Assembly: GCA_002105175.1 (NCBI GenBank)
Contig: MCGE01000006.1
Coordinates: 1 to 64,000, forward strand
Origin: Absidia repens
Taxonomy: Eukaryota; Mucoromycota; Mucoromycetes; Mucorales; Cunninghamellaceae
DNA: 64,000 bases
Reading direction: 5' to 3'
The position numbers and the translations under genes are program-made. Below, piece after piece: positions 10,246 to 22,896 of the stretch. Numbering within the stretch: the stretch's first letter is position 1; the number at the start of each line of letters is the position of its first letter. The notes below the pieces were generated by a model. The model ran no database searches. It saw nothing but the letters and a program-made list of their open reading frames with translations, and was not told the DNA's origin.

Positions 10246-11514
10246 AGAAAAGAAACAGAGAAGAAACAAACCTTGTAAGTCCTACTATCTGGTTTCTGTG
10301 TACTAGAAATACTTACTCCACTTTCTCTTCTTTTTTTTTTTTACGATTTACAGGCGAAAATTGTCGTGCTCACAGACGACGGTGTATTGCAACTGAAACG
10401 ACACAATGTGAAAGGTGTACCAAGAAGAAGCTATCATGCGTCTTCAAGTTTACAGTCAAACCAGCTACGGTGAAGAATATTGTACCAGTATCGAAACGTT
10501 TGCGGCTAGTGGATCAAGTACAGGATATGGAAGAAGCAATGGACTATCTTGAAGATGAACTACAAATGGTACTCTTCTGCGACAATCAGCAATCACAGCC
10601 TTTTATGAAGTCTACTTGTGCCCAACCAACAACGACACCACAAAATGAACCATTCTCAATCAGATCAACAGCACCACACATTATTCGAACATTACCACAA
10701 CATGACAATGACAATGACAATGACAATGACAATGACAATGACAATGACTTGACTGATCAATCATCTTGGACTGTAACACTACAACCAACGGATGCTGGAA
10801 TACAATTACAAACTTCCATCTCTAATATTGGGGATCTCATGCGCTTTTTAGCACAAAGTACGGGATGCTTCTCCAATTCACCGCAACGCCCACCTAGCTA
10901 TTACTCCAACATCTCTCAACAGAAATTAGTGGTCACCAATAGAATGCTTCAAGTTGAATACACACTCCGGCAGGTATTTGGGAAACCATCATCACAGCGA
11001 CAACATTACCACAATCGTCAGGAAACACCTACCAATGATCTCATTACTGCCACTGCAACATTACCGAATTCATATGATCATACCCGACGTGCGGCGATTC
11101 TCCACCTTGTCGATGGCTATTTCAACTGTGTTCGTGGTATGATACCTATTGTGGCTTCCTACTATCATCCTTTGATCTCCAAGCAACCTGATTCAACTGT
11201 AGCATATGCTTTGGCAGGGTTTATGGCACTCTCGGCTTGTGTGATCCATGTGAACGAGAAATCATTACCTTACAATCGGTCTGCTTTTGGATTACACCTT
11301 TATGAAACAGCGCATGAAAAACTAGGTGATGATTTGTTTGATAACGATGACCATGGTGCTTCGATTGAAATGATTATTACCCTTTTGACGATGACCCAGG
11401 CGTCTATGATCTTACTACGAAACAACGACACCCGACTTTATCTTCACCTTGCTTGGGAAATGGTCCTTACTCTTCGTGATGATTGTTTGGCCACTTTACA
11501 ACAGCACCAGCAGC

Positions 11515-11573
<59 letters not shown>

Positions 11574-12725
11574 CCCCCTTCGACGACACCTGAATTAGCA
11601 CGTGCAGAAACTTGGCGACGACTATTCTATGGTGTACGGTATATGGTGGTCCATGTCCGAATTATTCAATATGACTCCGTGGATTTTGCTTCTCTTTTAT
11701 CCCAAAGCAACATTGGCTATCCTCAACCTCTTTTGTGTGAAATGGGAGATCCTCGGCGTATTCGTATGGTGAATGTGTACTGCTTCTTTGTACGGCTGGA
11801 CGACTGTCATATCTCTAGCAATGCAGATGCAATAGGGTATAGACTATTTGCGGGCGAATTGGACCAGGCGTCCCTCTCTGACATATCACACATGGAACAC
11901 AGGCTCTTTTTTTTCTGGCGAGGTCTACCAAAGGCATTCCATCTCACACGCACGCCGTTAGAATACTTGGATCCCGCCGTGATTCACCTATGTGAAGATC
12001 ATCATATCCTACATCTGAACCAATTCTACTACTCGCAATGGTTGACACTGGAATCTCGGTTTATGCAACTACCCTCGACAGCAGATTTGCAACATACGAC
12101 ATTGACACAAATGGATAGTGGACGGGCCTTACTGATTGTATCGATTTGTGGTGATGCACTGACGCATATATTCCAAGTCTTATATCACCGTGAACCGTGT
12201 ATGTTGGACCTTCACTGGCTACTTATCACCACCGATGCTCTCCGAATGCTCACCAAAACTGCCAACCAACATGTTCGATACCGTGCTGGTCACAATCTAC
12301 GAATTTGTCTTCCTATTCTCATGGCTCAAATGCAACCAAAACAGACGAATCCATCCTCGCCTTCCTCTACATCATCATTAGCAAAAATATATCCGATCCC
12401 TTCTTCGTCCTCGTCCTCTTCCTCGTCATCCTCTTCTTCGAACGCTTCATGCTCACCTTCAGTTATATCCACATCATCGGTGTCATCAAATAGTAGCACG
12501 GGCAACATCATCAATTTGGGACTACAACATGCATCCTCACCAGGAAATTCATCCACTAGTACAAACAGTGATGGTTTATTGGAAGAAGTGGATGAAGAGA
12601 CATGGATTGCACCTCCACCTCCAGCATCATCTTATGATAGCTCTTCCAAAGTGGATCCTTCTTCAGCGTACTTTGGTGAAATCAAGAAAAACTTGGAATC
12701 TTACTTTATGGACAAACCAATGTAG
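10232..12725 (+). CDS. Zn2Cys6 fungal transcription factor
   Basis: Two exons (10232-10274, 10354-12725) encode 804 residues. The intron splits the first Cys codon of the zinc cluster; splicing restores CENCRAHRRRCIATETTQC, then ERCTKKKLSC, i.e. C-x2-C-x6-C-x7-C-x2-C-x6-C, the binuclear Zn2Cys6 DNA-binding signature (residues about 15-42). A linker with VQDMEEAMDYLEDELQMVL could be a short dimerising coiled coil. The central part (about 200-600) resembles the fungal-specific transcription factor homology region, with helical, mixed hydrophobic sequence. Low-complexity inserts are (Asp-Asn)7 at 10704-10748, 22 Gln at 11508-11573 and a Ser run near 12395-12440. Its target genes cannot be told from sequence. 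An upstream ORF overlaps its start codon. Confidence 0.9.
11508..11573 (+). repeat. CAG2-CAA20 trinucleotide run in the Zn2Cys6 gene
   Basis: Twenty-two consecutive Gln codons, two CAG then a pure CAA run, within the predicted regulatory half of the transcription factor. Pure triplet runs of this size are prone to length change. Confidence 0.9.
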
Positions 12726-13545
12726 ATTAGTTGCTATGTTTTATGATGAACTGTTTTGTAGATTACCCTGCTCCTTCCCTTTATTTATTTATTTATTTAT
12801 TTGTGTATATATTCATTTATTTTTTATATTCTTGTTATCCCTTTTTATTCATCATTCTTCCTATTATTTATCCCCACTCCCTCACTCACCCCATTTATTG
12901 ATGTGGTTTGGCATCAGCAATAATAAAACCAGCTTCGATCTTTTGTACCTTTATTTCTTCTTGATACACATATGGTTAGTTTCTTACGTGTTCAGGATGA
13001 TTTCAAATCAAATCGTTTGCATTCTGCGTCGTCGTCGTCTCTTTGAATGGATATCTTCGGGGATCATGTTTGGTATTAGCCTTGTGTGTGTAGTCAAGTT
13101 GGTCGAGCTGAGTTTTATAGTTACAGTCTTCTTTTTTTTTTTGAAAAAAAAAATAAAAAAAAAGCAGATTGACAAATGCTTGATATGTGTTTTTTTTTTT
13201 TTTTTTTTTTTATGACGGCGTAGACGCTAGATGTGCAGGACTATATTTTAGTTTTATTTTTCTTTGGTTTAGTGGATTATGTTTTTCAAATATTTTATTC
13301 AAGTAAAAAACATATCATCTAGTTATTAACATTTATAATTTCCTATCATTCAACAAAATAAAAACTTTTTTTCTTTTGTTTTAGTTTGCATTAATTAAAG
13401 CAACATGTATGTCAGGTGTGAGGGAAACGAAATGATTGGTTTATACCTTTATTTCAAACTCAGTAACGGGTTTCATTATCTTTTTTAAAAAATAAAATGG
13501 GTCAAGCTCTTTTTTCTTCACTTCTCTTTTTGTTTACTACATAAT
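12726..13545. other. Intergenic, no gene seen
   Basis: 3' flank of the Zn2Cys6 gene with a TTTA microsatellite (about 12782-12802) and long T tracts (13131-13142, 13190-13211), then an AT-rich promoter for the small gene at 13546. The long plus-strand frame seen here is AT-rich filler without codon-like composition. Confidence 0.5.
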
Positions 13546-14004
13546 ATGCTCTCCAAAATTATTGATACTTTACGCACCAATAGCAACAGCAACACCAATA
13601 GCAATAACAACAACAGTACCTATAGCCGTCACCGTAACATTCCGGAGATCAATGTCGAAAGACGATCGTCTACTGATGAAGACAGTATCAACAATGGCAG
13701 CCCAACATCCTCTGGTGACAAACAACAAAGATCTCCGAGCATTACAGATTCACTGCCATCTTCACCCAACCAAGGTATTTCACCGATCACACCAACAGCA
13801 GCAACTGGGACGGCGACGCGGGCGGCTGGTATGAAAGGCAGTACCGATGCTATTGGCATCAAAAAGATGGGCGCGGGTAGTGGAGGCCTTACCGACACGG
13901 TGGTGTATCCGGATGGACGTCGTCGATCTAGTTTATTTGGCTATTCTACAAATGCCGCGGATGATTATATGCAAAAGGATCTTCTCTCTAGCTCATGGTC
14001 TTAA
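13546..14004 (+). CDS. Small Ser/Asn-rich protein, unknown function
   Basis: A single-exon gene of 152 codons. The N-terminus is MLSKIIDTLRTN, followed by a (Asn/Ser/Thr)-rich stretch, then SP-rich sequence (SPSITDSLPSSPNQGISP) and a basic Ser patch, DGRRRSSLFGYST, which suits basophilic kinases such as PKA. The C-terminus, DDYMQKDLLSSSWS, looks specific rather than low complexity. No domain is recognised. It may be a small phosphoprotein; the coding call rests on frame length with non-repetitive ends and on a pyrimidine-rich leader. Confidence 0.6.
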   Translation: MLSKIIDTLRTNSNSNTNSNNNNSTYSRHRNIPEINVERRSSTDEDSINNGSPTSSGDKQQRSPSITDSLPSSPNQGISPITPTAATGTATRAAGMKGSTDAIGIKKMGAGSGGLTDTVVYPDGRRRSSLFGYSTNAADDYMQKDLLSSSWS

Positions 14005-14479
14005 GCTTAGTATATCCCCCCCCTTCCAGCCCCCTCTCCCCCTCTCCACCTTGCTTATTAGTATTAATAGAAGGTTTTGTCATCAATCTTGTATATAGTC
14101 TTCCCTTCGCCATTGAATATATTCCATTTTTTTTATTTGAATTCTTTTTATATCACATCACTTCACTTCACATTTAAAATAAAGTCTCATTTTTTATTCC
14201 AAGCCATTGTTGTTGTTATTAGTGTTAAAAGCAAACAAATCAATTCAAACTGTTTTTGTGTTTAGTATTAATTTGTTAATTCATCAGTCATCTTGAAACT
14301 ATATTCTTTGATTTGGCACGCCTTTTTTTTATTTTTATTTTTATTTTTTATTTGAAATGCTTTGATTATAGCTAAGGACTATGGATTGGTTATCTTTTGC
14401 ACTGCAGAAAACGATATTCCGTTAAATAATTATAGAAAAGGGGGAAAAAAAAAAGAGAGCTGGTTCTATGCAGTTTGTT

Positions 14480-15560
14480 CATCTAGTGGAGGTTTTGTTG
14501 CTGGCACCGTCAAGGTTGATTGATATAAATGATAGAACGAGAATACTGCCACATTGCATATAAAATGGCTAAGTGTCAACCAGTCGTTAGACCCCCGGGT
14601 AAATATATCGTATATACTAGAAAGTAATACAACTTGCTCTATCTTGAAGACTACACGTAGAACACAACCTAAATTCATTTATATGATGGGCTGAGCAGAT
14701 ATATAGCTATATTTGATAATAAGTGATCGAAGACTGCCAACCAGTTCTAAAATAAAAAAGGGGGACGAAGAAGCAGTCATGGTGGGTGCAGTAAAGAGAA
14801 AGTGTTTGGTAGCGCACTCACATATAGCTACAATAGCGGCATTATTTATTATACGACTATTTAGAGGATGGGTAATGAAAATTCATATCTTATTGCAGTA
14901 TGTTGATAGATATTAAAGCAAAAGGCGAGAGGCTATCATAACAAGAGATCATTGGAAGGATCTATTGGGGGAAACATGAGGGAGCCTAATGGGAAACCAT
15001 GTAAATGGTCAACACTAATCTTAAGGGTATATTGTAAAACGGGGGCTAATATACTACACGGGACATGAGAAGTACTAAAGGAATATCTTTTACTGTATAT
15101 AAACGAACATTGGTCGATCCTTCACTAAACCAGCAGGAAGATAAAAATGAATCTCTTGTACAAGACACGAGACAAACCATTGGGGTATTCTTCATTGAAG
15201 CATGCAAAAATACACATATTTTATTCAGATATAGATACAAAATATAGACAAATTAATATTAAGCTAAACTAATGGAAGCTCCAAAAAGCCAACTAATGGT
15301 GCCTTCAGATCCTAGATCCAGAATGAAAGGTTTCCCCATGCATCTTGTAAATCCTGAGCTGAAAACCCTTCTAAACTAGTCCTGACACTAACCCAAGTAC
15401 AATATTACGTCAAAGGAGCTGAATGGTGAAGAAAAATGGGAGGAAAAAAAAAAGGAAATGAAAGAAAGAGAGTGGGAAAAAAGTGGAGAGTAAAAAAAGA
15501 ATTTCACGTGGGCGGAATTCGAATTGGGGCTTTTTTTGTTCGGCCAAATTTCTTTTCTGC
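14480..15560 (-). repeat. Dispersed repeat family, copy B (head on the right)
   Basis: The longest copy. The minus-strand head reads CCAATTCGAATTCCGCCC followed by CACGTG (about 15540-15505), resembling a tRNA T-arm plus acceptor. The conserved core lies at about 15420-15240, and the AT-rich tail with ATTTTATTCAGATATAG-like motifs extends to about 14480. Compared with copy C there appears to be extra sequence near 14590-14790, possibly an insertion. The 3' flank of the small gene (14005-14479) has no further gene. Confidence 0.7.
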
Positions 15561-15960
15561 AATATGCTTCAGATTCCCCTCATCATACGTCAATAAAATA
15601 CGGTATAAAAATTGGTTTTATTATAGAATAAGAGACTAAAATATTTTATGGTGTGCTGTTATTTCAGGGTGAAGGTGATACCATTCCACGAAGGAAAGTA
15701 TTGTCCCGGTTGCGTCATGGTAAGGAATATACTATATATCCTTTATATGCCACTACCACTTGCGCTACAAGTATTACCACCGAAATTGCCAATATAACTA
15801 CAATCATCATTCGCCATTACATATATTCATCATGCACAACATACTATCATATTAACAAAACGAATCATTTCGTGTTTTATTTCAAAATATCAAAAGCACA
15901 TAAATAAAGATGACTACAGCAACATCCATAAGAATCACAACAAATAAACAAATATAAGTG
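15561..15960. other. Intergenic with an orphan exon-like segment
   Basis: Between repeat copy B and the membrane protein gene. At 15668-15719 a 52-nt stretch with a good acceptor (tatttcag) and donor (gtaagg) reads GEGDTIPRRKVLSRLRHG, but I find no partner exons. It may be a remnant of a gene disrupted by the repeat. The rest is AT-rich. Confidence 0.35.
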
Positions 15961-16042
15961 CTAAACTCCACTAATACTAACCAGTAAAAACTTCCAAAAA
16001 TCCAGTTCCAATCCAGCAGCAATACGATATTCGAAAGTGTGT

Positions 16043-17781
16043 TTAATAATAGTGTTGTTGAGTATGTTGACTTGTCGAAGATGCACCAGGCACAGACGGT
16101 AATTTTTGATTTGGGGGTGGGGAGGCAGTGGTTGATCGGAATGCATGCGAACTTGTAGTTGAAGGATGGTACGATTGGTCTGAAATAATAGAGGGGGAGT
16201 TGTTGGTGTTGTTGATATTGACGCCGTAATAATCCACAGCAGAGGCATAAGATATGGTATGGCTGTTGTTCTTTGTGCTTGGCCTAACCATAGAGAAGGT
16301 AATCGATTCTTTGGCAAAAGGATCATCGATGGAAACAACATTGGATCGTTCATGTGGTTGGACCTTGCCACCAAATGTAAGTGTTGATTGAGTGTTGGAT
16401 TCCGAAATTGGCGGTGAGGAGGATAGGTAGCCAACGGTGTTGTCATCATTGAATTCCTGGTTCAGAGCATGGACGCTTTCTGCATAATGCTGTTTTTTGT
16501 TGTTGCTGTGGGCATATCGAAGTGATGGTGATGACGATCCAACAGGTGGCACTAGTACCGCCGCCGCCGACCTTGGTGTACCGGTATTGTTAAGTGGTTG
16601 ATGAGTCGCAACATTGTTCTTTGGCATGTCTTGAGTTCTAGATTGATCTGTTGTAGTTCTTTTGCCTTCCATAGTCACACGAGCAGGATGGAAGATGCTA
16701 ATCTATATGTTCGAATAAACCAATGAGAAGTTGCCTTTGTTTTACTGGACGCAAAGAAAAAATACTTACAATGATAAGCCAGACAAAGATTGAGGTAATG
16801 TTGGCATTGCAAATGAGGAGATCAGCAGCAAACTTATTAGTGTTGATAATCTTGTTTGTTGTAAATCCATCAATACATAGAATAAACATGCTGCTCCCAA
16901 ACGCTACAAGTGCTAGGGACAAGAGAAGATTCATGTCTCGAAAATAAGTCAAGCGGTCTGTCACTTGTACATCTGATCTTTTGCCGTTTCTTGTTGCTGC
17001 TCTAATGAGTCGATTGAATCGTGCGTGGTTGCGGAAGCCCAGTATAGCTACAACCAAAACTAATTTTGAAAGAGCAAGAAGGAAAGGGGGGGGGTTTTTT
17101 TTTTAAAAAAAAAAAAAAGGAACGAAAAAGAGTTTAAACCCCGTCCAGACGAGTCAAATCTTACCTTCACATGAATAAGCCGTTTGAGGCACCACTTCTT
17201 CTAGATGGGTATGCTTGTAAAAGTACTGCAAAATCGGAAACATAGCAATAGTACCAATAGTCCTATAAAAATTATTGAATTAGGGTTTTTTTAAATCATA
17301 AAAAAGACACACTTACCATGCAATATAAACAGTGAATTCTTTTGAACTCATGAAGTTTTTTTTGGCCACTGTATTGGAAAGATAATTCCAAAACATTTGA
17401 AGCAACAAAAGAATGCTTACTTGCAATGAAAATGTAACACATTGGATGTAGTTCATCACCTATGATATGCGTCATATGTATGATGATTCCAATTTGTTTT
17501 CAAGACGTGACGGTGAGAATAAAAATGACTAAATGATCCTTGCTTACCTCTATTGGATCTTGGTTTTTAACGGACCAAGCATCAAATGGTTTACTGATGA
17601 TCACACCCGGTGCTACTTGCATAAATCCTTCTTTATACTTTATATAAGTACAAAGAAAATCTATAGGACGTGCATTCACATACATAGAAGGAATAAAAAC
17701 AGGATTGCGGGGTTAGATCAATAAAGGCAATAGGCAATTCCACTTGCTCGGCTTGTCCGCGCGAACGGTCATGAGCAACGT

Positions 17782-17822
<41 letters not shown>

Positions 17823-18164
17823 TCGCTTACCCCAGGATGCCTGTGCTATCATCAATAAAAACATGAACCAAGTAACAATGCTTCGAAGCTCTCCATTAAT
17901 CGCTCTCTTGGGAGAAAGACATTTGAATCCATCCGCTTGCCACATTCGAATCAAAAGAAAAGTGGTCAAATATATTTCTTGAGCATCTCTTTCTGTATGA
18001 TATATGATGATAGCGCAAACAAATGAGTCGTTCAATTATGATATGTATTAATTACTATGATGATGAATGCCTTACGAAGATATGAGAAATCACTAAAATA
18101 TTTAAATCATATAAAAACGAATAATACACATATGTATGAAGAGTGGGATTCAATACCAATACAT
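16043..18164 (-). CDS. Multi-pass membrane protein, GPCR-like topology
   Basis: Eight exons on the minus strand (18164-18157, 18092-18076, 17992-17831, 17660-17548, 17459-17317, 17262-17165, 17047-16770, 16702-16043) join in phase to 492 residues. At least five hydrophobic helices are visible at about residues 44-62, 101-124, 141-163, 219-240 and 255-277, with a basic loop (ARFNRLIRAATRNGKR) before the fourth. A Ser/Asn/Pro-rich cytoplasmic tail of about 210 residues follows, ending TSQHTQQHYY. The order of helices, basic third loop and long tail recalls fungal seven-helix receptors, but I see no family motif, and the first two tiny exons (8 and 17 nt) are weakly supported. True N-terminal exons may be missed further upstream. 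One intron carries a 38-nt A tract (coding strand). Confidence 0.6.
17784..17821. repeat. Homopolymer T38/A38 inside an intron
   Basis: Thirty-eight T on the plus strand, so A on the coding strand, starting 10 nt after the 5' splice site (gtaagcgac) of an intron in the multi-pass membrane protein gene. Confidence 0.9.
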
Positions 18165-20665
18165 TTCAGTATAGTTTCTTTTTCTTTCTTTCTTTCTTTC
18201 TTTCCTTTACCTTAAATGGGTCATTCTTTCAACAAGGAATCAAAAAATAATAAGAATAAATAATAATAAAAGGATGGAGTTTATCTATTTGTTGTTGTTG
18301 CTGTTTTTTGTAAAAAAAAAAAAAAAGAGTTTAAGAATTTATATAAAGTGTAAATGGCTAAATTTAGTGCGACATAAACGAAGAAGGCTTGTTCATTGGT
18401 AGCTTGGATCCATTTCAGGGACCATATTAGTAAAAATGTGCTCTATGCCTTTTTGAAGATGGAGAGATCTTGACGAAGTCGCCGCTTGAACTAAGCCCCC
18501 CACACACATAGACAGGCACACAACCATAAAAATGAAGTGTCGATCCTCTTTAACTATAAATCAAGCAATATGTATAAAAAGTAGTAAAAAAAGAAGAATA
18601 CTTTATTGAATATCATTGACAATATAAAGTAACTAAACGCATTTTGGGATAAAGTAATGGATAATTGGGATATAAATGAGGTGGTAGACTTATTCAATTG
18701 TCCATACACTAGTAAACAATCGAGTTCATCCTTTCTCAACGTCCACGTGTCCCTAACTACTACTGTTGTTGCGTTGATAATAAATGCTATCTATTTTGTT
18801 ACTCCGCATAGCGATTTTTGATATCAGTCAACCAATTATCCAGGTCTCCTACTCACTAATGCATAAAATCAATGAGTATTAGACTGCACCTTTTTTTTTT
18901 TTTTTTTTTCTGTTACATACTTTGGTAATTGGATTGCTGCGTTGGACGAATGCGTCTTCGTGAAGTCATTGTTCATTCCAGTGCAATATGTTTAACATAC
19001 AAGAGCAATAAATTGTATTTCTGCATTGAACGTCAGCATGAGAACTACTTGTCAGTATTTCCGAATAGTCGGTTGAAGATTTGAGTCATGTCAGAAGGAA
19101 AGAAAAGAAAAAAAAAAAGACGACGGAGATTAAATGCATCCTGCTCCCCTGAATGTTCCATTGGCTTTTATATATATATATATATATATATATCTCGTAA
19201 GTTTAACATTACTTTTAATTTTTCTTAACCACCTGTCATTTTTTATTGTCTTTATCGGTTTATGTCCTTTTCACCATTACTAAAACATATAGCTACAAAA
19301 AAGAAACATGCATGCAAAGGGACCCATTTGTCCCCAATCACATGTATGCTCGGTATGCTAATAGGAAAAGAAAAAAATATGTTTCACATCTTTTGGCGTT
19401 CTTATAAATTCCGGCTTCATGGTTTATTTATTGGTGCCTGTAAGCCATTGACGAGAATAAAAATATCACTCATAGTTTCGTCTAGAAACATTTTCACCAA
19501 ACGGTGATATTAGGGAGTTTTGTGGGGTAGCTGTGGGGAGTGGCCCATAGAATGAACGAGAAGAAAGTGAAATCCTTTGGTCTGACACAATTATCCATGG
19601 GAATGGATCAGGGCATAATTTCTAACTGGAAATCTCCGCTCTTGTTTTTTTTGTTTGACACTGGATACTAGTATTCTCATATCAAAGAACCCTACCCCTC
19701 AAGAAATAAATCGATGAACTTCTTTTTACATAATTTATTTCAATACCCTCCCATTCTTTGGTGAAGAATAGATGATCAATGTTAAGTAGTAGGGGCTAAA
19801 TGGGGAAAGGTAACTGTGATCCACATCGCTGGTACCCAGGCAAGCTTTCGTCGGCAATTAAAAATCCAAGACCTTAATGCACTTTTTTTTTTCTCAACCC
19901 ACCAGCCCCTGACAAGTGGGAAGGCTGACTTCTTTTTAATTGAGAATCAAGAAGCTTGTTGTCACATGATTCAAGAATTTCTTAATATATAAACCAATAA
20001 TGAAGCCTATGCAAGTGTTATCAAATTGTCATCCGGTAACAGCATTGCTTATAAGCTTTCTACCAAGGGGTTGTATGTGTGGGTGAAATGGTCAAGGGGA
20101 AATATTTCTCTGTATTTTAAGGATTTATCGACTCGGAGTTTTCCTATTACTTTTTTTTATCATCAATAAGGGCATTTCTATGGAAGCCAGATGAAGAGAA
20201 GAAAAGATGCAAATGAGAAGAAATCACTCCAACCGATGGGTAGTATACAGTAAAGGAGGAAATAGACATGATAGGGGGGAGGGATAGGTGGGAGAGAGGG
20301 GAGGGAAAGGGAAAGTACGGGCAGAGAGGGGGAAAATCCTCATAGGGTTAGTTTTTTTTTTTTTTTTTGAGTTTATTTCATCTCTGGGACCTTGGAATGG
20401 CTGACCCATTTCGTCGGGTTTTTAATTGATCAGCATAGCAAATCGACCCAAGACCTTGGTAGGTTTCTTCTTTTCTTTCCACTTCCTTTCTCTTTTTTTT
20501 TTCATAGATCCTCTTTTTTTTTTTTTTTTTTATAATACTTTATTCCTTCCATTCATTTTATACTTATATATTATACTCTCATTACATATCACCTTCAACT
20601 TGGTCCTTTTTATTATTTGAATCTATCTTGTTCGTTTGACTTACTTGATCAAGCAACCGTCTTCG
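18165..20665. other. Gene-poor interval, simple repeats only
   Basis: About 2.5 kb without a gene I can support. It contains a TTTC microsatellite (18175-18204), a T tract (18892-18910), a TA dinucleotide run (19169-19193), several A/T homopolymers, and a pyrimidine-rich promoter-like tract (20465-20600) leading into the velvet gene. I looked for spliced exons on both strands and found none that link in phase. Confidence 0.45.
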
Positions 20666-21059
20666 ATGAATCCCGCCGTTTCAAATAATTACAATCCACA
20701 TATCCATCAACACCACAAGTGAGATCAAAGAATAAAAAAAGGAGTGTATTGATATGTAATACTTATATTTTTGCTTTCTTTCTTAAGGTATCAACTTAAG
20801 GTATTACAACAACCAAGTAAAGCAAGACTTTGCAGCTTTAGAGAGAAAGGTACGCGCGAAAGAACTTAATCATGTTTTAAGATAACGAATTATACTAACC
20901 TTATTATTAACATTTGCAAATGAATTCTCATTATATATAGTTGATCGCAGGCCGATTGATCCGCCACCCATAGTCCAACTTTATTGTAGCTGTCATCGTC
21001 ATCTGCAGCAGCAATGGTAAGTCAATATTTATATATATGTATACATGTATATGAATATT

Positions 21060-21095
<36 letters not shown>

Positions 21096-22399
21096 AAAAC
21101 CTTCTAAAAAATCTCATGTTTTACTAAGCCTGCTTTTTTATTTGCTTTTTTTTTTTGCTGCTTCTTTTACAATAGTCATCATGATTTTTTACACAACCCT
21201 TATTTTTTCCTGTACGCCAATCTGACAAGTATCACCGACGATACGGATTTATACAGTCATCATGGACATCGTACTACGGCAGGTACATTGGTGCAATCAC
21301 TATATAAGTTGAAGGATATTGACAACAATGGTAAGTGAAAAGGCATATGTATATATTTATTATAAAAACTGATAATAGGGGCAACAGATAGGCCATCTTT
21401 AAAAAATGAAAGAAAACTTTACTAATCCTTCCATTCTATCCTTAGACGGTGGCTTCTTTGTGTTTGCCGACATCAGCGTTCGATTGGAAGGGAACTACAG
21501 ACTCAAATTCACCCTGTTTGAAATAGTTGGGTAAGTCCGAAAATAAAATAAAAAAAACCAGGGACGGTGTAAAGTGAGTGATTTTAGCCAGCGGCGATCT
21601 AAATGTTTTTGAAACTTTATTCACCCCATCCGTTATCCTATTTTCCTTCTCAAAAGTGAGCATGTACAAAGATTGGTGTCTGTGATCTCAAACCCATTTA
21701 CGGTATACTCTCCAAAATGTAAGTACTAATTTATTTGTTAATATATCAAAAACATTTTCATACTCATACTCCACCTTTTTGTACTTACTTACCAATAGAT
21801 TTCCCGGGCATGTCAGGTACACTTATTTTGCTAATTTAAATTGGATATGCAACCACGGAATTAACTTTTGACTATTATAGAATCATCTCTTCTGACAAGA
21901 TCATTCTCGGACCAAGGGGTACGTATCAGGATACGAAAAGATACAAGGAATACGGCGTAAGTAAATAAAATCCCCTTGGGAAAAAAAAACCAGTAGCATG
22001 GTCCCAATTGCTCTTTTCTTATGTATTTGTTCCAGAAAACGTCGAAAAACTCAAGATGATCCAATGAAAACCGACAATACTTTGGAATCCGAGAAAAGCC
22101 CCACTTCACCGTCGATCTTACCACCTCTATCCGCCTCTTCTGCAACATCATCGAGGACGTCATCTAGTGCAAGTATTACAACAGCACAAGTGCCAGCAAT
22201 AACACCAATACCATCAAGATCTGCCATGTCGATGCAAAATATATTATCATCACCCCCATATGACAATCATGATTTTTACTCTACACGCACTCTTCCCCCT
22301 CCTACACGTCTTTTATCTCATCCACTTCCTCCTGTTTTACCCCCTCAATTCCCTCATTCATCAACCTCTTCCACCTCATCCTCATCTTCATCATCATAG
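20666..22399 (+). CDS. Velvet-domain regulatory factor
   Basis: Nine exons (20666-20718, 20788-20849, 20941-21016, 21176-21330, 21446-21530, 21657-21718, 21799-21816, 21881-21956, 22036-22399) give 316 residues. The velvet domain spans about residues 17-200: [102 protein letters not shown] and [18 protein letters not shown]. Velvet proteins (VeA, VelB, VosA families) bind DNA through an NF-kB-like fold, form hetero- and homodimers, and link light and development to secondary metabolism. The domain is followed by a basic patch (AKRRKTQDD, possible nuclear signal) and a Ser/Pro-rich tail. Which velvet subfamily this is cannot be settled here. All nine exon phases agree. Confidence 0.93.
21061..21095 (+). 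repeat. ATGTAT hexamer microsatellite in a velvet-gene intron
   Basis: About six tandem ATATGT units lie in intron 3 of the velvet gene. No coding effect. Confidence 0.8.
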
Positions 22400-22896
22400 T
22401 GACCAATAAAAATTATACTGCATTTTATATTATATTTATATCTGTCTTATCATGTGATTTTGTGCTATATAGAGTGTTGTGTGCGAGAAAAATGTTGTAT
22501 TACAGAATATATTAAAATCAATTATGGGGACAGGACTATGATCATCAGCGGCAATATAAGCACCAGTATCAACCGGTAGTAATCAGCAGCAAGGTTAGGT
22601 CACAATGAAATGTCTTTTTTAACTAGACCCTCATGACCTTCAAAACTTTAACTTCTGTTAGAAAAAACCATAGGTTGAATCAAATAGGACCAATCGTGTA
22701 GCTTGAAAGATTTTATTAGTGGAGACTAACGGTGTTTCAAATTTAACATAAGAGTGGGTCATGATGAAACATAGCGCCTCTTTTCTCTCACCTTTTTTTT
22801 TCCCTATCTTGTTTGTTCCAAACTCCCTTCTCTTTTTTAAGAAAGACCTCTACTCTTTATTTGGGAACTATTGTGGACCTTTCCATTTATATTATA
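22400..22896. other. Intergenic: 3' flank and MADS-gene promoter
   Basis: 3' flank of the velvet gene (AATAAA near 22405) and promoter of the MADS-box gene, with a pyrimidine-rich stretch at about 22770-22840. No gene seen. Confidence 0.5.

Noticed and set aside
12529..13215. Plus-strand frame of 228 codons past the Zn2Cys6 gene
   Set aside because: Its first part overlaps the real gene in another frame and the rest is Phe/Leu-rich translation of T-rich 3' flank.
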